DNA of 64,000 nucleotides, taken from contig NZ_LAYO01000095.1 in assembly GCF_000980875.1 (NCBI RefSeq), positions 1 to 64,000 on the forward strand, read 5' to 3'. The notes below the pieces were generated by a model that was not told the DNA's origin, did no database searches, and saw nothing but the letters and a program-made list of their open reading frames with translations. Source of the stretch: Leucobacter sp. Ag1 (GTDB taxonomy: Bacteria; Actinomycetota; Actinomycetes; Actinomycetales; Microbacteriaceae). Each line of letters begins with the position of its first letter. Position 1 is the first letter of the stretch. Positions 17,244-25,934 of this stretch are shown here, in pieces. Both the position numbers and the translations under genes were made by a program.

Positions 17244-18038
17244 GTGGCCTCAGACTCGAACGATCGACGCGACCCGGCACCGGTGCGCTACGACCGCCGG
17301 TATCGGCACGACGGTGTCACCATCGCCTATACCGAGACCCTCGGTCCGAAGCCGACCGAGTTCGTCCTCGTCCACGGCATCGGCATGGGGCGCGCGGTCT
17401 ACACCGGAGTCGCGGAGACCCTCTCCGGGCACGGCCGCGTGCTCGCGCTCGACCTGCCCGGCTTCGGCGACTCCCCCGAGCCCGGCAGCGCCGCGACGCT
17501 CGAGCAGACCGCCAAGACGGTGGCCCGCTTCATCTCGGCGGAGACCGCCGGCGCCGTCGTGCTGGTCGGGCACTCCATGGGCACCCAGGTCGTCGCCGAG
17601 ATCGCACTGCGGCACCCCGAGCTCGTTTCGGCGCTCGTGCTGATCGCCCCGACGGTCAACCGATACGAACGCACGGCGTTCCGACAGGCCGCACGAATGG
17701 TGCAGGATCTCACCGGAGAACAACCGAAGGTTCTGCTGATGGGCCTCTGGCAGTACGCGAAGACGAGCCCGATCTGGTTCGCGAACAAGCTCCGTTTCAT
17801 GCTCGCGCATCACTTGGAGCGCATCTGCCCCGGAATCCGCACGCCGACCCTCGTTCTCCGCGGCGAGACCGATCGAGTGTGCCCGCGCGACTGGGTCTCG
17901 GAGGTCGCGGCGGCGATTCCGGACTCCACCATGGCGGAGATTCCGGGTCGCGGTCACGAGGCGATGATCCGTAGCGCGGAGCCGGTCGCATCGATGATTC
18001 TCGATTTCACGGCCGAATTCGATTCCCCCGACCGATGA
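17244..18038 (+). CDS. Alpha/beta hydrolase
   Basis: An alpha/beta-hydrolase-fold protein of about 264 residues. FVLVHGIGMGRAVY gives the oxyanion-hole HG. VVLVGHSMGTQVV is the nucleophile elbow with catalytic Ser. LVLRGETDRVCP carries the acid, and GRGHEAMI the catalytic His. There is no signal peptide. The family ranges from esterases to C-C hydrolases, so the substrate is open. GTG 17244 is chosen because upstream in-frame codons lie in A/T-rich repeat sequence. GAGG is only two bases before it, so the start is uncertain. It converges on the lipoprotein gene with 16 bases between stops. Confidence 0.85.
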   Translation: MASDSNDRRDPAPVRYDRRYRHDGVTIAYTETLGPKPTEFVLVHGIGMGRAVYTGVAETLSGHGRVLALDLPGFGDSPEPGSAATLEQTAKTVARFISAETAGAVVLVGHSMGTQVVAEIALRHPELVSALVLIAPTVNRYERTAFRQAARMVQDLTGEQPKVLLMGLWQYAKTSPIWFANKLRFMLAHHLERICPGIRTPTLVLRGETDRVCPRDWVSEVAAAIPDSTMAEIPGRGHEAMIRSAEPVASMILDFTAEFDSPDR

Positions 18039-18054
18039 GCCGGGCGGCCCGGAA

Positions 18055-18693
18055 TCAGTCCCGGATTCCCGCTGCGGCGTCGAGGGCGAACTGCGGTGTC
18101 TGCTCGCTCGAGACCTCGGTGAACCAGATATCCCCGCGGAAGAGGTAGGCCCGGAGCCACCCCGAGAGGCCGGTCTCCTCGTGCCGCGTGAACATCGGAT
18201 TGCCGTTCTGCTCGGATCGCTCGAATCCGGCGCCCTCGAGTTCCGCGATGACCTCCTTGCGCTGCGCGTCCGAGAGCCGCGCGACCAGCAACGAGGTGAC
18301 CTGACCGGTGTTGGGCACGCCCCAGGCGCACGCCTCCGACTCGGCCGCCGAGCCGTAGGCGGCCGCCGCGACAGGACGGAACTCGTGCTCCACGACCAGG
18401 GCCCGGTAGGGGGCGCTGTCGGACAGGAACACCATCCGATCGTCGCCGGAGATGCGGCGGACGTCCTCCAACGGCAGCAGTTCCTCGCACCCGGGCAGCT
18501 TCGCGGTGCCGGTCGGGCTCGGATCCACCGCGGGCGTCGCGGGCGCGGAGGTCGTCGGCTTCTCGCTCGGAGCCGGCTTCGCCGCTCCCCCTGCCGGATC
18601 GGCGGCGCACCCCGCGGCTCCGAGGACCGCACCGAACACCAGAACCGCACCGATTGCCGCGACGCGACGGCGAGAACCACGCACTGAGATCAT
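18055..18693 (-). CDS. Secreted lipoprotein of unknown function
   Basis: A 212-residue lipoprotein: Arg-rich n-region, hydrophobic stretch AAIGAVLVFGAVL and lipobox GAAGC with Cys29. A Pro/Thr/Ala linker (about 30-65) leads to a domain beginning LPGCEELLPLEDVRRISGD, which resembles the DUF3558-type lipoproteins of actinobacteria. Two further Cys (GCEELL and SEACAWG) could form a disulphide. The upstream 120 bases are unusually A/T-rich, suggesting a strong promoter. Function unknown. Confidence 0.8.
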   Translation of the reverse strand: MISVRGSRRRVAAIGAVLVFGAVLGAAGCAADPAGGAAKPAPSEKPTTSAPATPAVDPSPTGTAKLPGCEELLPLEDVRRISGDDRMVFLSDSAPYRALVVEHEFRPVAAAAYGSAAESEACAWGVPNTGQVTSLLVARLSDAQRKEVIAELEGAGFERSEQNGNPMFTRHEETGLSGWLRAYLFRGDIWFTEVSSEQTPQFALDAAAGIRD

Positions 18694-18816
18694 GTTCGAA
18701 TCATATGAGCGCGCGATCGCATTCCGATATTACAAAATAGTCACGTTATCCAGTTGATATGACCGCCGAAAAAGCGCCAATTCCGACGCGCATTTCAGGC
18801 TTCCCACCGGGACAGG

Positions 18817-19443
18817 TCAGGCCGGATCGCGCCAGTAGGTCTGCGCGCTCCCGCCGTCGTCGAGCCGGACCACGGCGTAGGGCGCGTACCCGAGACGCTC
18901 GTAGCGGGCGTCGTTCGCCGGGTTCGAGGACTCGAGGTAGGTGGGGATGCCCGCCGCGTCGTACCGTTCCAGGCCGGCCCGCAGCAGAGACATGCCGTAC
19001 CCGCCGCCCCGCGCGCCCGGCGCCACCGCGAGCAGCGTCAGGTAGGCGTGGGGATCCGTCGGCCGGGCCGCGCCGAACTGCTCGCCCGAGCGGAACATCG
19101 CCGGCGCCGCCTCGGGCCCGAGCAGATCCACGACCATCGTCTCGTAGGCGTCGTGCGCGTCCTCGGCGACCTCGTCGGCCCCGGGCGGCAGCCAGACCGA
19201 GATCGCGCGCAGCCCGCCCGCCTCGCCCTCGAGCACGAGGGAGTCGGGGTGCCGCAGCGCCTCGTCGACCATGAATCGCCAGTAGGCGCGGGTCTGGGCC
19301 TCACGGCGGGCGGGATCGGGCTCCGGGAACAGCGGGCCCCAGACCGGATCGGGGAGGAACGCGGCGCTGAGGATCCGTGCCATCTCGTCGGCGTCGTCCG
19401 CGGTCGCCGGGCGTACGCCCTCGGGCAGCTGAGGCTGGGTCAT
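18817..19443 (-). CDS. GNAT family N-acetyltransferase
   Basis: A 208-residue acetyltransferase. Residues about 125-165 hold the acetyl-CoA loop: LTLLAVAPGARGGGYGMSLLRAGLERYD (R/Q-x-x-G-x-G/A type). YLESSNPANDARYERLGYAPYAV is the usual last beta-alpha-beta unit. The start overlaps the stop of the upstream membrane protein gene by four bases (ATGA), so the two are coupled. The acyl acceptor is unknown. Confidence 0.88.
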   Translation of the reverse strand: MTQPQLPEGVRPATADDADEMARILSAAFLPDPVWGPLFPEPDPARREAQTRAYWRFMVDEALRHPDSLVLEGEAGGLRAISVWLPPGADEVAEDAHDAYETMVVDLLGPEAAPAMFRSGEQFGAARPTDPHAYLTLLAVAPGARGGGYGMSLLRAGLERYDAAGIPTYLESSNPANDARYERLGYAPYAVVRLDDGGSAQTYWRDPA

Positions 19444-20723
19444 CGATCGTTCCTCGGAGTCGTTCCATCGCCCGCCTCGAGTGCGACGGCGGGGCCCGAC
19501 GCCCCCGGCTTCGCCAGCAGCGCGTCACGCACCACGATAGCGCGCCGGATGTCGGCCATGATCGGGTCGAAGAAGCGCTCGCGGTAGCGCGCCTCGCTCA
19601 CCGCGGAGAACACGAACGGCAGCGTCGAGATGATCGACAGCACGGCCGCGGACTTGACGAGGTTGACGGTGATCGGCAGCGTCGCGCCGCCGACCACGAG
19701 CGGCTCTACGCGCAGCGGGTGCGCGGGAGTCCCCGGCCCCACCCACAGTTCCACCACCCCGACGGGAACCGCGATCCCGCCGATGATCATGAGCAGCGAC
19801 CAGAGCAGCGCGGCGAAGAGCAGGGCCTGCATGAGCTGGGCGACCGCCATCACGAGCAGCAGGTTGATCCGCTGGATCAGGCGCAGCGGCCGGGTCGGCG
19901 CCTGCTCCGCGCCGGGACGCCCCTCGACCGGGGTTCCGGTCAAGAGATGCCCGCGCTCATCCGCGCTGAGCACGCGACCCATGTCGTCGATCTCGGAGGC
20001 GCAGACGCGGAGCACGACGACGAGCGCCAGTGCGCCGACGACCAGCCCGACCAGGGCGATGCTGCCCCAGTGGAGCGCGGAGGACATCTGCCACACCTCG
20101 GCCGAGAAGAACGCGAAGACGACGAGCATGAGGATCACGGGAAGCGCGATCGAGGCCATGTGCCCCACCGCCGAGGCGTTGCGCACCGCGAGCCGGGTGC
20201 CCCAGGACAGCAGCGCACCGCCGCCCATGCCGGTGATGAGCATGCAGACGAGGACCGTCGCGATCGCGGAGAAGGCCGGGCCGACGGTGGCACCGGGCTT
20301 CGCCAGGTATCCGCCGACGATCAGCAGCGCCAGGCAGACGAGGATCAGGGCGACGCCGACCGCATTGCCGACCGCGGGCGAGAGTCGTCGCATCGCCGCG
20401 CGCACCAACCGGTATCCGGCCCAGGCGAGCAGCGCGAGGATCGCGAGCACCACGAGCACGATGGTGACGACGATCCACTGCCCGTCGTCGACCTCGGGCA
20501 CCAGGCGCACGGCCTCGTCGATCGCGCGTTCGAACTGGTCGTCGCTGAGCGCCGCCAGGATCGTGACGGCGGTGACGAGCGGCGCGACGCGGCGCGGCAG
20601 GTCGATGAACCATCGGCGCAGCGGCACGAAGGTGGGGAGACCGAGCTCGCGGAACCACCGGTCGATCCGGCGACCGGCGGCCCGTGCGCCGGTCCTCGGC
20701 GGCGATGACGATGCGGTGCTCAC
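19440..20723 (-). CDS. Multispanning membrane protein of unknown function
   Basis: About 427 residues with some eight hydrophobic segments (e.g. WIVVTIVLVVLAILALLAWA, VGVALILVCLALLIVGGYLA, IALVGLVVGALALVVVLRV). A short soluble loop between the fifth and sixth segments reads ASEIDDMGRVLSADERGHLL. I recognise no family. GTG 20723 (VSTASSSPP) is the most plausible start: homologous-looking sequence begins there and the frame further left lies over the divergent gene. No clear Shine-Dalgarno is present. It is coupled to the GNAT gene by a 4-base overlap. Confidence 0.7.
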   Translation of the reverse strand: MSTASSSPPRTGARAAGRRIDRWFRELGLPTFVPLRRWFIDLPRRVAPLVTAVTILAALSDDQFERAIDEAVRLVPEVDDGQWIVVTIVLVVLAILALLAWAGYRLVRAAMRRLSPAVGNAVGVALILVCLALLIVGGYLAKPGATVGPAFSAIATVLVCMLITGMGGGALLSWGTRLAVRNASAVGHMASIALPVILMLVVFAFFSAEVWQMSSALHWGSIALVGLVVGALALVVVLRVCASEIDDMGRVLSADERGHLLTGTPVEGRPGAEQAPTRPLRLIQRINLLLVMAVAQLMQALLFAALLWSLLMIIGGIAVPVGVVELWVGPGTPAHPLRVEPLVVGGATLPITVNLVKSAAVLSIISTLPFVFSAVSEARYRERFFDPIMADIRRAIVVRDALLAKPGASGPAVALEAGDGTTPRNDR

Positions 20724-20829
20724 GAGAGCGACACTACACAGCCCGACCTGGACCCTGTGCCGCGCAGCGTGCAGGATGAGGGGACCGACCCTCGGTATCG
20801 GGAATCGCCCGCGCCGGACAGGAGCAGAG

Positions 20830-21482
20830 ATGAGTCTCTCGAAGAACGAGGTGTGGGACATCGTGCACGACGAGCGTGTGCGGCTCGCGGACGACCTCGC
20901 GACGATCGCGGCGGCGGACTGGCAGCGGCCCTCCCTCTGCCCCGGCTGGAGCGTCCACGACGTCCTGGCGCACCTGCTCGACACCGCTCGCACCGGACGC
21001 ATCGCGTTCGTGCGGAGCATGATCGCCGCCCGAGGCGATTTCGACCGCGCCAACGCCGATGGGATCCGTCGATGCAAGGATCCGGACCCCGCGCGGACGC
21101 TCGCGGAGTTCCGCGCGTCCGCAGGACTCCGACGGACTCCCCCGGCGAACCTCGCGACCCGACTCGTCGAGGCGATCGTGCACGGCGAGGACGTGCGCCG
21201 ACCGCGCGGTCTCTCGGGCGACTCCCCGGCCCCGGCCGTGCGGGACGCGCTCGATTACCAGCTGCGCACCCTGTCTCGTTCGGCGGTGGAGCGGAACGCG
21301 CCGCCGGTCTCCGACTGATCTCCGCGGACTCCGGAGCAGCCCGGGGCGAGGGACCCGAGGTGCGGGGAACCGAGCTCGACCTGCTGATGGCGGTGTCAGG
21401 ACGCCCCGTGCCGGTCGCAGCGTTCGACGGCCCCGGGGCCGAGCTGCTCGCCGCCCGCTCGGCTCAGAGCTCGATCCAGTAG
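20830..21482 (+). pseudogene. TIGR03083-type (DinB/maleylpyruvate isomerase-like) protein, frameshifted
   Basis: The N-terminus from ATG 20830 (AGGAG ahead) reads LADDLATIAAADWQRPSLCPGWSVHDVLAHLL, the metal-binding start of the mycothiol-associated TIGR03083 family. In this frame the protein ends early at 21318. From about 21270 the frame one base back gives VSFGGGAERAAGLRLISAD and GEGPEVRGTELDLLMAVSGRP, the usual C-terminus of the family. One extra C in the CCC at 21269-21271 joins the halves into about 217 residues, a normal length. So the gene is either recently broken or affected by a read error. The restored end overlaps the convergent GNAT by 19 bases. Confidence 0.78.
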
Positions 21483-21994
21483 CGGCGCAGTCGCGGGTGC
21501 CCGACGTCGGACGCATCGATGAGGTCGCCCAGCACGCCTCCGGCGCCCTCGATGGTGCGCGCGGATCCCGGGTTGTCGTCGTCGCACGTGATCATCACCC
21601 GGTCGATCCCGCGCTCGCGCGCCTGGTCCAGCGCGAGCCGGAGCGCCGCACCGGCGTAGCCGCGCCGTCGGCTCGACGGCTTCACCGAGTAGCCGATGTG
21701 GCCTCCGGCGTGGGCGAGGTACGCGTTCAGCTCCCAGCGGAGTCCGATGAACCCGACGACCTCGTCGCCGTCGACGATCCAGAAGTGGTCCGCGTGGACC
21801 TTGTCGGCGGGGATCTCGGCGTCGGGATCCGCGAAGCGTTCCGCGAGTTCCACCAGCGCCGCGCAGCTCGCGCGGTCGGGAACCGTGCTCGCGTCCATGC
21901 CCATGCCGTGCACGTCCGCGCCGCCGAACTCCGCGAGCGCCTCCGCCCAGGCAGCGCAGAGATCCATCGTGGGGCGAACGAGCGTGACGGCCAT
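21464..21994 (-). CDS. GNAT family N-acetyltransferase
   Basis: A 176-residue acetyltransferase. The core reads HADHFWIVDGDEVVGFIGLRWELN, then GYSVKPSSRRRGYAGAALRLALDQARERG, the acetyl-CoA pyrophosphate loop, and MITCDDDNPGSARTIEGAGGVL. RYWIEL at the end is typical of the subfamily that acetylates small amines or amino acids. Start ATG 21994; the longer reading frame to 22312 overlaps the separate gene at 22003. Substrate unknown. Confidence 0.87.
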   Translation of the reverse strand: MAVTLVRPTMDLCAAWAEALAEFGGADVHGMGMDASTVPDRASCAALVELAERFADPDAEIPADKVHADHFWIVDGDEVVGFIGLRWELNAYLAHAGGHIGYSVKPSSRRRGYAGAALRLALDQARERGIDRVMITCDDDNPGSARTIEGAGGVLGDLIDASDVGHPRLRRYWIEL

Positions 21995-22002
21995 GCGACC
22001 AG

Positions 22003-22305
22003 TCAAGCAGACGCGCGCGCGGCGCGGACCCCGCGCTCCATCGCCCAGATCCCGCCCGCGAGCGCGGAGGCGCCCATGCCGTACGCGACCCAGCCCGCGA
22101 TGCCCGGCACGAGGAGCGACACGGCGAGCTCGCCGATCAGCACGCCGACCGTGAGGAGCGCCGGGAGGATCGCCGCACCCCGGGCCGCCGCCACCGCGAC
22201 GGGATCGGGCCGACCGTCCCGGGTGATCGCGCGTACGTAGCGGAGGAAGAAGACGAGGAACACGCCGACCGCGAACGCGGTCGCCCAGGGCCCGAATCCG
22301 CTCAT
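22003..22305 (-). CDS. Small three-helix membrane protein
   Basis: A 100-residue protein with three hydrophobic segments (ATAFAVGVFLVFFLRYV, AILPALLTVGVLIGELAVSLLV, GWVAYGMGASALAGGIWAM). The middle loop RAITRDGRPDPVAVAAARG is polar. It lies eight bases upstream of the GNAT gene on the same strand and is probably co-transcribed. No family recognised. Confidence 0.65.
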   Translation of the reverse strand: MSGFGPWATAFAVGVFLVFFLRYVRAITRDGRPDPVAVAAARGAAILPALLTVGVLIGELAVSLLVPGIAGWVAYGMGASALAGGIWAMERGVRAARASA

Positions 22306-22406
22306 GCCGCACGCCCTCGGTTCGCGGGACGGGACGGGTTCGCTCGGGTGGATGGGGCAGGCACCGTTCGACGGTAGCGCACCTCGGCGCGCGGGCCGGG
22401 GCGGGC

Positions 22407-23291
22407 TCAGTCGAGCACCGCGCGCAGCCAGCGCTCGGTGCGCGCGGCGGTCGCGCCGTCGGGGTCCAGCCGCGGGTTGAGGATCGACACGCTGATCCCC
22501 AGGAACCCGGGGTCGAGCGCCAGCGGGCGCACGATCTTCGTCAGCTGCTCCCAGTCGAGCCCGCCCGCGAGCGGGTAGTCGATCGCCGGGAACGCCGCGG
22601 TGCTCAGCACGTCGAAGTCGATGTGCACCCAGAACCCGTCGGACTCCGAGGCACCCAGCCGGGCGAGCGTCCGAGACGCCGCCTCGTCGACTCCGCCCCC
22701 TCGGAGCTCCGGCTCGTCGATCACGAGCACGACGGGGTGCGCCTCGGCGGGCAGCGGGGAACCGGAGTCCCGCATTTCGTCGTGGTCGCGGGGGCCGATG
22801 ACGACGAGCCGTTCGTCCTCGACGGACCGCTCCGCGCCCGAGAGCCCCGAGAGTTCGGCCGGGCCCGCTCCGAGCAGGATCCCGACCTCCATGTCGGCGG
22901 CCTCGCCCGTCTCGCTGCGGTGCGGCTCGTGCATGTCGAAGTGCCCGTCGATGAACACGAGCCCCGCGTCCGGTCGGATCCGCCGTACCGCGGCGAAGGT
23001 GCCCAGCAGGATGCTGCAGCAGCCACCCGTCACGAGCGGACGCTCGCCGGTCCGCAGCACGGGCTCCAACGCGTCGCGCACCACCACCGAGGCGTTCACC
23101 AGGTCGGCGAAGCCGATGATCCCGGTGTCGGGGTCGCGGCGCGGATCAGCGAGCACCGCCTGCACGTTGCCCCGATCCCGCACCGGCCAGCCCGCCATGC
23201 CGGCTTCCCGCAGCGCCGCGGGCATGAGCTCGCACCCCGCGAATCGGCCGGAGGAGTCCATGGGAATGCCGATGACACCGTCGATGATCAT
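22407..23291 (-). CDS. Arginase/agmatinase/formimidoglutamase-fold protein
   Basis: A 294-residue ureohydrolase-family protein. The metal-ligand motifs are present as GGCCSILLG, LVFIDGHFDMHEP (usual form DAHxD) and VHIDFDVLSTAAFP (usual DxDxxDP). The third motif deviates: the second Asp-Pro pair is missing, as in divergent actinobacterial members. It should bind two Mn2+ and hydrolyse a guanidino or amidino substrate, but which one is unclear. ATG 23291 is preferred over an in-frame TTG four codons upstream. Confidence 0.85.
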   Translation of the reverse strand: MIIDGVIGIPMDSSGRFAGCELMPAALREAGMAGWPVRDRGNVQAVLADPRRDPDTGIIGFADLVNASVVVRDALEPVLRTGERPLVTGGCCSILLGTFAAVRRIRPDAGLVFIDGHFDMHEPHRSETGEAADMEVGILLGAGPAELSGLSGAERSVEDERLVVIGPRDHDEMRDSGSPLPAEAHPVVLVIDEPELRGGGVDEAASRTLARLGASESDGFWVHIDFDVLSTAAFPAIDYPLAGGLDWEQLTKIVRPLALDPGFLGISVSILNPRLDPDGATAARTERWLRAVLD

Positions 23292-23322
23292 GCGTTCACG
23301 CAACCAGTCCGCGACGAACCGG

Positions 23323-23979
23323 TCAAGACCCGGAACCCGAGAACGCCCGACCGATCAGCTTCGCGTAGAGGGCCTCCAGCGGCCCCATCGCGAACATGAT
23401 GACCATCGAGTAGTAGCCGATGGGGGGCGACAGCACCGCGATGAGCAGCGAGAGCCCGAAGAGCGTGGCCATCGCCAGGTCGACGGCCGTGCCGTCGCGC
23501 AGCGTGGCCAGCGGGGTCGTGTGCAGTTCGGGGTTGCGGCGCAGATAGAGCCGGATCACGAGCGAGAGGAGCGCGGTGACGATCATGCTGCCGATGTAGA
23601 GCACGCGGGCGAGTGAATCCTCCCCCGACATCTGCCCCGAGATCGCTGTCGCGACCGGCAGCCAGACGATCGAGAGCATCCAGGCGGCGAGCAGCCACAG
23701 CAGCCGGTTCGACACGAGGTGCACGTGCGCGAACAGGCGGTGGTGGCTCATCCAGAACATCGCGATGATCACGAAGCTCAGGCCGAAGCTGAGCAGCTGG
23801 TCGCGATGGCCGCCGAGCCACTCGAGCGTGTCCTCGCCCGAGGATGAGGCCTCGCCCACGCTCTCCATGAGCGGCAGGATCAGCAGCGTCATGGCGATCG
23901 CGACGACGGCGTCCACGAAGGCCTTCGGCCGCTCGGCGGCGTAGTTGCGGGATTCTTCGTCGGGACGACCCTCGCTCAT
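23323..23979 (-). CDS. TMEM175-family potassium channel (DUF1211)
   Basis: A 218-residue membrane protein with six helices. The first holds the family signature RPKAFVDAVVAIAMTLLILPL (R-x-x-x-F-x-D-x-x-x-A-I). FVIIAMFWMSHHRLF follows, with the usual W-x-x-H-H pattern of the third helix. Bacterial members form tetrameric K+-permeable channels. Start ATG 23979 (MSEGRPDEE); the upstream extension overlaps the divergent antiporter promoter. It is transcribed away from the Na+/H+ antiporter at 24081, so two cation-transport genes share one promoter region. Confidence 0.88.
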   Translation of the reverse strand: MSEGRPDEESRNYAAERPKAFVDAVVAIAMTLLILPLMESVGEASSSGEDTLEWLGGHRDQLLSFGLSFVIIAMFWMSHHRLFAHVHLVSNRLLWLLAAWMLSIVWLPVATAISGQMSGEDSLARVLYIGSMIVTALLSLVIRLYLRRNPELHTTPLATLRDGTAVDLAMATLFGLSLLIAVLSPPIGYYSMVIMFAMGPLEALYAKLIGRAFSGSGS

Positions 23980-24080
23980 GCGACGGATGCTAGCACCGGC
24001 CGTCCGCATCGCACGGCAGCCCCGCTTGGATCCGGCCCGTGTTCGGTGCCATGCTGGGCGCGACACCGAGGAGGCCGCCC

Positions 24081-25799
24081 ATGGAATCGATCGCGCTGCT
24101 GTTCGTGCTCGGAGCCCTGCTCGTCATCGGGAGCAGCTGGCTCGCGCCGAAGATCGGCATCGCCGCGCCGATCCTCCTCGTAGTGCTCGGCATCGGCGCG
24201 AGCTTCATCCCCGGGCAGGAGCCGCTCGACATCCCGCCGGAGCTGATCCTCACCGTCGTGCTGCCACCGATCCTGTACGCCGCGGCCGTCAACGTGCCGA
24301 TGACCGACTTCCGCCGCAACTTCGGCGCCATCAGCGGCCTGTCGGTCGTGCTGGTCGTGCTCTCCTCCGTGCTCATCGGCTTCCTGCTCACCTGGCTGCT
24401 GCCCGGGCTGCCCCTGCCGATCGGCATCGCGCTCGGCGCGGTGGTCTCACCGCCGGACGCGGTCGCCGCGACCTCGATCGGCAAGCGCCTCGGACTGCCG
24501 CCGCGCCTCGTCACCGTGCTCGAGGGCGAGGGGCTCGTGAACGACGCGACCGCGCTGGTGCTGCTGCGCTCCGCGGTCGCCGCGGCGGCCGGTGGTTTCG
24601 CGTTCCTCGACGTCGCCTCCGACTTCGCGTTCTCGGTGGTCGTCGCCCTGCTCATCGGCGCCGTCGTGGGCGTCGTGACGGTCTGGGTGCGCTCGCGCAT
24701 CGACCAACCGACGCTCACCACCGCGATCTCGTTCGTCGTCCCCTTCCTCGCATTCCTCCCCGCCGAGGCGCTCGACGCCTCCGGCGTCCTCGCCGTCGTC
24801 GTCGCGGGGCTCGTCACCGGCTTCAAGGCGACCCGCCACCTCACGGCCCAGGACCGGATCAGCGAGCGGATGAACTGGCGCACGATCCAGCTCGTGCTCG
24901 AGAACGGCGTGTTCCTGGTGATGGGGTACGAGATCTCGACGATCATCGCCGAGGTGCAGCGGGACGGTCTGAGCGTGTGGGCCGCCGTCGGGATCGGTCT
25001 GATCGTCGTTCTCGCGCTGCTCATCATCCGGATGTTCTTCACCTGGCCGCTGCTGCTCTCCGCACGCAGGCAGCAGCGCAAGGCCGAACGGCACCTCGAG
25101 CGCGCCGACCAGTTCCTGCAGCGGATCGACGCCGCGCAGATCGACCTCGCCGACCGCGGCCCGCGCTGGGAGCGCTTCGGCGCTCGCCTGCAGCGGAGGC
25201 GCACCGAGTGGCAGGCGCTCGCGGGCGAGGGGCTCGGCTGGCGGGGCGGCGCGGTGATCGCGTGGTCGGGCATGCGCGGCGTGGTCACGCTCGCCGCAGC
25301 TCAGTCGCTGCCGGACACGGTGCCGTTCCGTCCGCAGCTGGTGCTGATCGCGTTCACGGTCGCGGTCTTCACGCTCGTGTTCTACGGCTCCACCCTGCCC
25401 CTCGTGATCCGGTGGCTCGGGATCTCGGGGCCCGATGAGGAGGCCCGCAACACCGAGGTGCAGGAGCTCGTGGACCTGCTCATCACCGCGGGATCCGAGC
25501 GGCTGAACAGCCCCGAGCTACGACGCGCCGACGGCGAGGCCTACGATCCCGAGCACATCGAGGACGTGACCGCGCGCCGGGCCCAGCTGGCGCAGGACTT
25601 CTGGGAGATCCGGTACGCGCCCGAGTCGGGATCCGCCGCGCAGCGCAACGCGCTGTTCCGCGAGATGCTGAGCGCCGAACAGGCGGCGCTCATCGATGCC
25701 CGGGCCTCGGGGCAGTACTCGTCGGAGGCGCTCGAGCTCGCGCAGATGGTGCTCGACACCGATCTCGCGCGCACCTCGCAGAACGGCACGATCGGGTGA
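24081..25799 (+). CDS. Na+/H+ antiporter, CPA1/NhaP type
   Basis: A 572-residue cation:proton antiporter. About 12 membrane helices fill residues 1-440. ILPPILYAAAV-type VVLPPILYAAAVNVP, VVSPPDAVAATSIGKRL (the ND/DD-region with the transport Asp) and LEGEGLVNDATALVL (second conserved Asp) are standard for the family. A soluble tail of about 130 residues (VQELVDLLITAGSERLNSPE onward) is probably regulatory. ATG 24081 follows a strong GAGGAGG; the ATG at 24039 has none. It exchanges cytoplasmic Na+ or K+ for protons in the plasma membrane. Confidence 0.93.
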   Translation: MESIALLFVLGALLVIGSSWLAPKIGIAAPILLVVLGIGASFIPGQEPLDIPPELILTVVLPPILYAAAVNVPMTDFRRNFGAISGLSVVLVVLSSVLIGFLLTWLLPGLPLPIGIALGAVVSPPDAVAATSIGKRLGLPPRLVTVLEGEGLVNDATALVLLRSAVAAAAGGFAFLDVASDFAFSVVVALLIGAVVGVVTVWVRSRIDQPTLTTAISFVVPFLAFLPAEALDASGVLAVVVAGLVTGFKATRHLTAQDRISERMNWRTIQLVLENGVFLVMGYEISTIIAEVQRDGLSVWAAVGIGLIVVLALLIIRMFFTWPLLLSARRQQRKAERHLERADQFLQRIDAAQIDLADRGPRWERFGARLQRRRTEWQALAGEGLGWRGGAVIAWSGMRGVVTLAAAQSLPDTVPFRPQLVLIAFTVAVFTLVFYGSTLPLVIRWLGISGPDEEARNTEVQELVDLLITAGSERLNSPELRRADGEAYDPEHIEDVTARRAQLAQDFWEIRYAPESGSAAQRNALFREMLSAEQAALIDARASGQYSSEALELAQMVLDTDLARTSQNGTIG

Positions 25800-25820
25800 C
25801 GACGCGTTGACCTGAGGGGC

Positions 25821-25859
25821 GGCCGGCTTGTCTGAGCGGGCACGACCCGCGCGCCGGCC
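25821..25859 (+). terminator. Hairpin after the antiporter gene
   Basis: GGCCGGC at 25821 pairs with GCCGGCC at 25853, and an inner GCGGG pairs with CCCGC. It stands 22 bases after the antiporter stop and before the GMC gene leader, so it is a likely terminator without a T-run. Confidence 0.5.
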
Positions 25860-25934
25860 TCGACGCACCGCGCGCCCGGATGCCAGCCTCGAAGGGAGTG
25901 CGCGGCAAGGGTGCCGCGACGGAGAGGAGTTCTC

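Noticed and set aside
23292-23303. TTG start for the arginase-fold gene
   Set aside because: No Shine-Dalgarno supports it; the family homology begins after the ATG at 23291.
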